Shown here: positions 58,561 through 64,000 of the stretch, piece by piece | Position numbering within the stretch: position 1 is the first letter of the stretch | Layout of the letters: each line of letters begins with the position of its first letter | Assembly (NCBI RefSeq): GCF_030272615.1 | Contig: NC_081411.1 | Location: 44,157,517 to 44,221,516, forward strand | Direction: 5' to 3' | DNA length: 64,000 nt | From: Cryptomeria japonica | Taxonomy: Eukaryota; Streptophyta; Pinopsida; Cupressales; Cupressaceae | Position numbers and translations under genes: made by a program | Notes under the pieces: generated by a model | Told to the model about the DNA's origin: nothing | The model's database searches: none | The model's input: the letters and a program-made list of their open reading frames with translations, nothing else

Positions 58561-59270
58561 CAAAATCTCTTGAGCACACATTAAAATCGACTATCTTGAG
58601 CAAATCAATGCAATGAGAGGTCCATGCCATACTATATTTCAGTTATAATTCGAACTTATTTGCTTCTTTTTGCCTTATCTTGAGTGTTTATTTGGCTTAA
58701 ATAGCTAAATAATTTATGTTTAAAGCAAAAATTTGATGCAAATAGGTCCTAATTTTGATCTTGAGACCAAGAATGTGCCCAAGACCCCCACATGGATTCT
58801 AAAGATTTACCTAAAGTCTCCTCATCTACATTGTGAATGAGGAATCCCTTAATGTGCCTATAATGGAACAACAAAATTGTGAGCATTGTTTGCAAACTAC
58901 GTTGGAGGTGGAGAAGTTAAAAATTAAGCTTCATGAGATGGAGAATGAAGGTCGTGATGAAGTTCAGTACCATGGCCATGCACTGGTATGCCACCACTCT
59001 CTTAGTTTTTTAGGGTATGGAATTGAAGAAACGACACAAGAGTGTTGATAATTTAGATAATTATGAGATGTATAATTTCCTCTCTAAAGATTGGGGATCT
59101 CTCACTCTTTAACTCGACACCTTTTTTGTTGTTGTTTTTTTATAATGTTTATGTTGAACTCTTTACTTTTATATATGACTAATGTGTCATCAATTTGTTG
59201 GTTATGACCACTTTTTGTTTGGTTTTGTTCTATCCTTGGAGCTTCTTTTATATAGGATTTTTTTATATAT
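58560..59270. other. Unassigned DNA
   Basis: A short frame at 58833-59048 (NCEHCLQTTLEVEKLKIKLH) suggests a small coiled-coil peptide but has no family match that I recognise. Confidence 0.35.
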
Positions 59271-61690
59271 TAAATATAAGGAGAATAAAATACATTCATA
59301 GTATCTATTGTCTGAGTACAATAGATAGCATGATTCGAGACCCGAAACCGGTCAAATTATAACAAATTACATGAGTGATGTTAGATCACCAAAAAAGAGT
59401 ATAAGATGGCTATGTATTACATATTCATCCACCTGAAACAAAAGGCATATTGCTGAAAAACATTAGATATTTGTGGCCTCATTATCACGGATGTCTACCC
59501 ATGCAGTCCAACCAGAGGGTCCCTCCATCCACTGCACCTCCTTACCCCATATGACATTATCAACACAAGGATGATTCACAAGCATTGCAACTGGTATATA
59601 TGGATTCATCTATTGTATTGTCCTTCCCTCCATATTGTTGGGATCTTTGATGAAAATTTTCAAGCCTTCTTCGAAAGAAGACCTCTCTTGGGTGGTTTTG
59701 GTCCACGTAAAGCCATGAGATATCTCTCTAGTATACACTCTGACTATTCCATCTTGAAGAAAGGTTTCAATTTCTTTTTGGTGAGCCTCAAAACTATAGT
59801 AACCCGCACATTAATATCACAAAAAATGAGTCTCCTCAAAGACTCAGTAAGCTATCTAATTCTACCACTGAAAATATCATTATTCCTAAATTTTTAGATA
59901 ATCCACAGAGTCTCAATAGAAAACACAAACCAAAAAAGGTTGCTATCTTTCTTAATGCCAAAGATGTGCCCATAAAAAATATCAAAAGGATGAAGATTAA
60001 TTCCAATGAATAGTCCAAAATCATTCCAGATTTCCTTAGCAAACAAACAATCAAAAATTATGTGCTCAATAGTCTCAAGAACTCTACAAATAGAGAAATT
60101 GGAGGAATCACCATTGGGGAGTCTAGTGGGGAGCTTATGAAGGACGAGCTTCCACAGAAAGTATTTCTTCTTTAGTTCCACAGATATTTTCCAAACAGAA
60201 TCAAAAGTTTTCTACAACTAGGAGGGGCAATGGTTCAAGGACCAACATGAGTTAACATGCACAAACACATAATCATTATCAACCAGAGTACTATAGATAA
60301 TTTTAGCTTTGATGTTAGGCAAGGGGGTACCATCTAGCCAACAATAGTCAAAACTCTCAAATTAGAGGAAACACAATGTTTGGGCAGGCTAAGGGGGGAG
60401 CAGGCTTCCCTAAAGACAATAAAAGTCTTCCACTGGGTAGGAGGTACACCATAGGAATGCACAATGTCATGCCAACTCAACAAATCCCCATCCTTAATGA
60501 TGTTACAAAATTTATCCAATCCCCTAGAGGCCCAAGCTTTAGCCAAGAAGCCTTGCAACAATGCCAATGTTTTTCCCTTGTGTTTTAAGTTCCACCACAC
60601 TAATCTTTCTCCATTGATTTCCTTCCTTGTCCCCACAATATCATTGCTAGGGATGCAGGATCGAACCACATCCTATGCTTTCCATAAAGACTTAAAAACA
60701 ATAGATCCAATTGGTTTGACTTCAACCTATCCTACAATTATGTCACTAAGAGGGAGTCCTTTCCAATTTGGACTTCTCTTAGGGGCAAAACTAGATAAAT
60801 TATTTCTAAGTAAGACCTTCCATGGTTCCTCACCTTGTAGTGACTTGAAGATCCATTTAGCAGTCAAGGAGATTCCTTTCCATCTCATATCCTTAAGTCT
60901 AAGCCCTCCTTTGCTTTTACTCATGCAACACCATTTCCAGTTCACTGCATGTCTTCTCTTCCCTCCCTTACCATCTGACCACAGGAAATCTCTGACCTAC
61001 TTTTTGGATATGACAAAATTGATAATTGCAAAATAACCAAGTAGAGGAAAAGTAAATGTTGTAGGAAGAGAGAATCTTTTGACAGACTTGGGCCCTACTT
61101 GCTAAGGATAGATATCTCTTATCCCATTTCCTTAACTTCCCATCTATTTTATCTTTGATCCATTCCCACATTCCTTTCAAGTTAGGGTAAATAACAAATG
61201 GTATACCAAGATATCTAAACCTAAAAGTTGATCCCTCCACTGAATGGAGTACTTATTGAGCCAGTTAAGAGGTTGTTCATTCCACCTCAACATGATGGAT
61301 TTAGGCAGGGAGAGTTTACTTCTTGAAGCTTCATAAAATACTTGGAGTTTGGACATTAGAATCTTAATATTATCTTCACTCATTTTTGCAATAATAGCTG
61401 TGTCATTTGCAAATTGGATGTTGGACAATTCATCACCATTTGGAAGTTGTATTCCTTTTACTTTGGGAGAAATATTCTAATCTCTCAAAAGATAGTAGAG
61501 GGCATCGGTTGCAACAACAAAGATGGTAGGAGCCAACAAACACCCTTGCTTGATAGACCTAGATAGTTCAAAGGCCACATATATCTTTCCATTGACTTCC
61601 ACATAGGCTCTTACCCCATTCATTAGTGTTTTCACCATTTGGTAGAAATAATATGGAAACCCCAAAGCTTCAAGCATCATAATTGGGTAT
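59270..61690 (-). mobile_element. 5'-truncated LINE (non-LTR retrotransposon), decayed
   Basis: Minus-strand frames give, in order, the C-terminal half of a LINE reverse transcriptase: MMLEALGFPYYFYQMVKTLM, IKQGCLLAPTIFV, IQFANDTAIIAK (the usual FADD box reads FAND, so the first catalytic aspartate of the pair is lost), FRYLGIPF and LASRAQVCQKILSSYNIY. Then GGLRLKDMRWKGISLTAKWI and the zf-RVT-like end KYFLWKLVLHKLPTRLPNGD with IEHIIFDCLFAKEIW. It is broken by several frameshifts. Endonuclease and the RT N-terminus are missing beyond about 61690, as is usual for incomplete reverse transcription. Confidence 0.88.
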
Positions 61691-61764
61691 GTGCACAAAG
61701 ATGGTGGTCAGAAAAGTGGACACCACCCAAAAAAAACATCGAAAAACAAGCAACATGTACGCGG

Positions 61765-61965
61765 TTATAAAATTTGAAATCACCTCGTACATGCTTAGGT
61801 TTGTTGTTCTTGAACCTAGAAAAGGTAGAGCGTACGTGTTGCTTTTAGGAAAAGCAGCGCGTATGTGCCACCTTTAGGAAAATGAATGCATACGCGCTAC
61901 TTATAGGAAAATGAGCGCGTACGCACTAATATTCCCTAAAGGACCGCGTACGCGGTACCTATCAA
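61765..61965. repeat. CpG-rich GCGTACGC repeat
   Basis: Four or five units of about 36 bp carry a near-palindromic TACGCG/GCGTAC core (GCGTACGTG, GCGCGTATG, CATACGCGC, GCGCGTACGC, GCGTACGCGG) separated by TTTAGGAAAA/TATAGGAAAATGA. It lies just upstream of the relic at 62118. Confidence 0.7.
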
Positions 61966-62117
61966 TTTTTTTTTTAAAAAAAAACTGTGTCTTATTTTCC
62001 CTTGACAACCGCGTTTTTATTATCTTTTTTCTTCATTTTCTTTGCTAAACTGTGAATGGGGTACTATATTTCTCCTCCAAACCGCGAACGGGGTGCCACA
62101 TTTCTCCTCCAGACACT

Positions 62118-63140
62118 ATGGATCAAGGTTAGTTTTTGTTAATTTTTGTCTTTCTTTACCGTTTGTTCAATTTGTTTTATGTTTTGAATTTAATTTCATT
62201 AATTTTGATTAGGTTTTTTCTTTTTTTGTTTAAAAAACTAGATTCTTTTAATCCACAACAAGAACAACAAAATACACCTCCTGAAAACCCATAAGATACA
62301 CCCCCAATTCCTCCTTTTGACCGCACATCTGAAACACAGGAGCAATTAATTAATCAGTTAGGGCAAAATACGTCTAAAATCAATAAACTGATTGATAAAT
62401 TGAAAACATCTGAACTTGAGCACCACTAGCCTAGAAACATTAGCTAGCGGTGCCATAGTTGTTTCCACACAAATTACCAAATGGGAAAACTTTAGGGATA
62501 GGTGTCGTCAATTTTATGTTGAGTCAAAAACAAAAATATTAGTAAACAAGAAATATGTGCCTTTTTTGTTGATCCCAAAACTGGTCAGTCATTACCTCTT
62601 AATGCAAAGAGGTTTCCCATACATTGGTGTAACAATGTGCAGATGAAGAATCTTTTTTGGCAGAGGTGGTGGATGGTCTTTGATAATCCACCTTGTAATA
62701 ATTATGAGGTGTCATTGTATTTTTTGAAAAAAGTATACTATGAGTTTGTGCTCAATGTGCGGCCAAACTATTTTGATATGAGAGAGTTTCATGGTAGAGG
62801 TGGCGGCTCTGCTCAAGATAGACCTGGAGCCCATAGGTGATTACCCGTGAAGAGTCGCCACCCCCTAGCACCCAAATCCAAGGTGCACCGGGTTGTCCCA
62901 GTAGAGCTAAAAGAGTCGATGGAGATACAGACTCTTCAGGTGGCCACAACATTAACTGGTGCCATCATCCAGCATGGAACATCATTAGCACACCCTATTG
63001 TACTGGATGATGAGCCATTAGTTGCTCCAGGTGGCAATAGAGAGCCCATTCAGCATATGTGTGTCAGTTGCTTGGAGATATGCTTAGGGATAGATGATGC
63101 GGTTGGTGTAGATGGATCCACATCTCATCTGTGCATGCTT
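62118..63140 (+). pseudogene. Unrecognised protein gene, decayed
   Basis: ATGGATCAAG at 62118 is followed by a possible donor GTTAGT; an acceptor AACTAG near 62240 opens ATTCTTTTAATCCACAACAA, giving a Q/N/P-rich start. Then QEQLINQLGQNTSKINKLID, SGAIVVSTQITKWENFRDRC, VDPKTGQSLPLNAKRFPIHW and MKNLFWQRWWMVFDNPPCNN, YEVSLYFLKKVYYEFVLNVR follow in changing frames, with a TAA and other stops. The text looks like a true protein but I cannot name the family. A transposon-borne gene is possible because the LTR at 63142 adjoins it. Confidence 0.5.
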
Positions 63141-63141
63141 T

Positions 63142-64000
63142 TGTTAGGACCCAGAGGCAACTGAGAGGGGGGTGAATCAGTTGTTTATTAATTTCAACCC
63201 AAATATAAGTTAATAAAACTTGATGCATAATACCGGTAAACCAAACTTAATGTCGGTTGACAGTTTAACAATTAATAACAATATCAGTGAAACTTAATGC
63301 ATGAAACAGAAAGAGAAATAACATCCACAACACATAACACGAATATTTGTACGTGGAAACCCTATAAGGGGAAAAACCACAGTGGAAAACCTTACCCACA
63401 ATCAGATGATACTACTGCATATAGTATGTGTGTACAAATGGGGTCTACACATGCAGAAAGGCCAACTGCCTAGAGCTCACTACTCAATCACAAAAATGAG
63501 AGTCACGGTGACTACAATAGGATGGTTAAATCCTAGATAATTTACTGCTCAAAATAGCATCTTCATATCCTGGATTCAATACCGGTTAAGCTCTGATTGT
63601 CTCCTTCATACCTTCCTTGAATCTTCAAATGATGTCTGCATGAGTAGCTATGCTTATATTCGCATATACCGAATATCACAACCTTATAATACCTTATGTC
63701 ATTCCTATACCATACCATGTTAATCTCACAATTGAGATCTTTCATATATACCAAAACCTAAGACCAAATGTGTAGGTCGGCTCACTAAGAATATTATAAT
63801 AAAATCAATTACAAATGAATCAATATGTGATGCATCATGTTAGCTCAATGCATTTATAATAATAACCAATCAATAAATCATCTCCATCACATGTCGTGCT
63901 GATCTGGAATAGATAACGCATGTCAGTCTATAACCTAGACCAATTTGTCAGTAACAACAAATATGCCAACTCGATTAGACCAATAACCAAATCACCAAAA
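63142..64000 (-). mobile_element. LTR of the solo-LTR family, inverted, cut by window end
   Basis: Begins TGTTAGGACCCAGAGGCAAC, the reverse complement of the end of the LTR at 40633-41675, and continues with shared sequence (TTCAGTGAAATT, GGGGAAAAACCACAGTGGAAA, GGCCAACTGCCTAGAGCTCA). About 860 of roughly 1040 bp are inside. No primer-binding site lies to its left, so it is either a solo LTR or the 3' LTR of a minus-strand element extending beyond the window. Confidence 0.88.

Overview
The window looks like nuclear DNA of a seed plant, most probably a conifer or other gymnosperm. The evidence is an intron-containing TIR-NBS-LRR (TNL) resistance gene, AT-rich intergenic DNA, Ty1/copia and probable Ty3/gypsy LTR elements, a LINE, a tRNA-derived SINE, antisense plant-mobile-domain (PMD) reading frames, pentatricopeptide (PPR) relics and very large degenerate telomere-like arrays. 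The species is inferred from style only. No RNA gene, CRISPR array or bacterial operon is present.

Layout. 1-5.5 kb: probable 3' part of a large LTR element, with two minisatellites, an antisense PMD pseudogene and a polypurine tract leading into an LTR-like start at 5535. 5.7-8.3 kb: GA/CT microsatellite and AT-rich DNA. 8.5-9.0 kb: PPR relic. 9250-23958: a tandem copia structure LTR-internal-LTR-internal-LTR on the minus strand, flanked once by the 5-bp repeat AGGGT. 24.07-24.35 kb: a fragment resembling the N-terminus of microtubule-associated protein MAP70. 25.6-26.5 kb: a 429-bp tandem duplication. 27.1-29.8 kb: CCCTAA-type satellite; 32.6-36.4 kb: the same satellite inverted (TTAGGG).

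Between the satellite arms lie a promoter-like repeat cluster and a TIR exon (31304-31938) with an N-terminal membrane segment and one in-frame TAG. The NBS and LRR exons lie at 48642-52351. Splice phases of the TIR and NBS exons match exactly, so the simplest model is one TNL gene with an intron of about 16.7 kb. That intron would hold the inverted telomere-like arm, a PPR relic, a solo LTR with AATTA target repeats, a gypsy fragment and a complete non-autonomous LTR element with GTTTC target repeats and about 26 copies of a 41-bp repeat. The stop in the TIR exon suggests that full-length TNL protein is not made from this allele.

52.4-64 kb: a SINE with a 17-bp target-site duplication, a second antisense PMD pseudogene with its own polypurine tract/LTR start, a 5'-truncated LINE, a CpG-rich GCGTACGC repeat, a decayed unknown gene, and the start of a second, inverted copy of the solo-LTR family cut by the window end.

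Most of the sequence is transposon-derived. The only genes with host function that I can support are the TNL and the small MAP70-like and PPR remnants. The two most unusual features are the outward-facing telomere-like palindrome inside the candidate giant intron and a poly-C-loop hairpin conserved by compensatory change near the 3' ends of two different LTR families.
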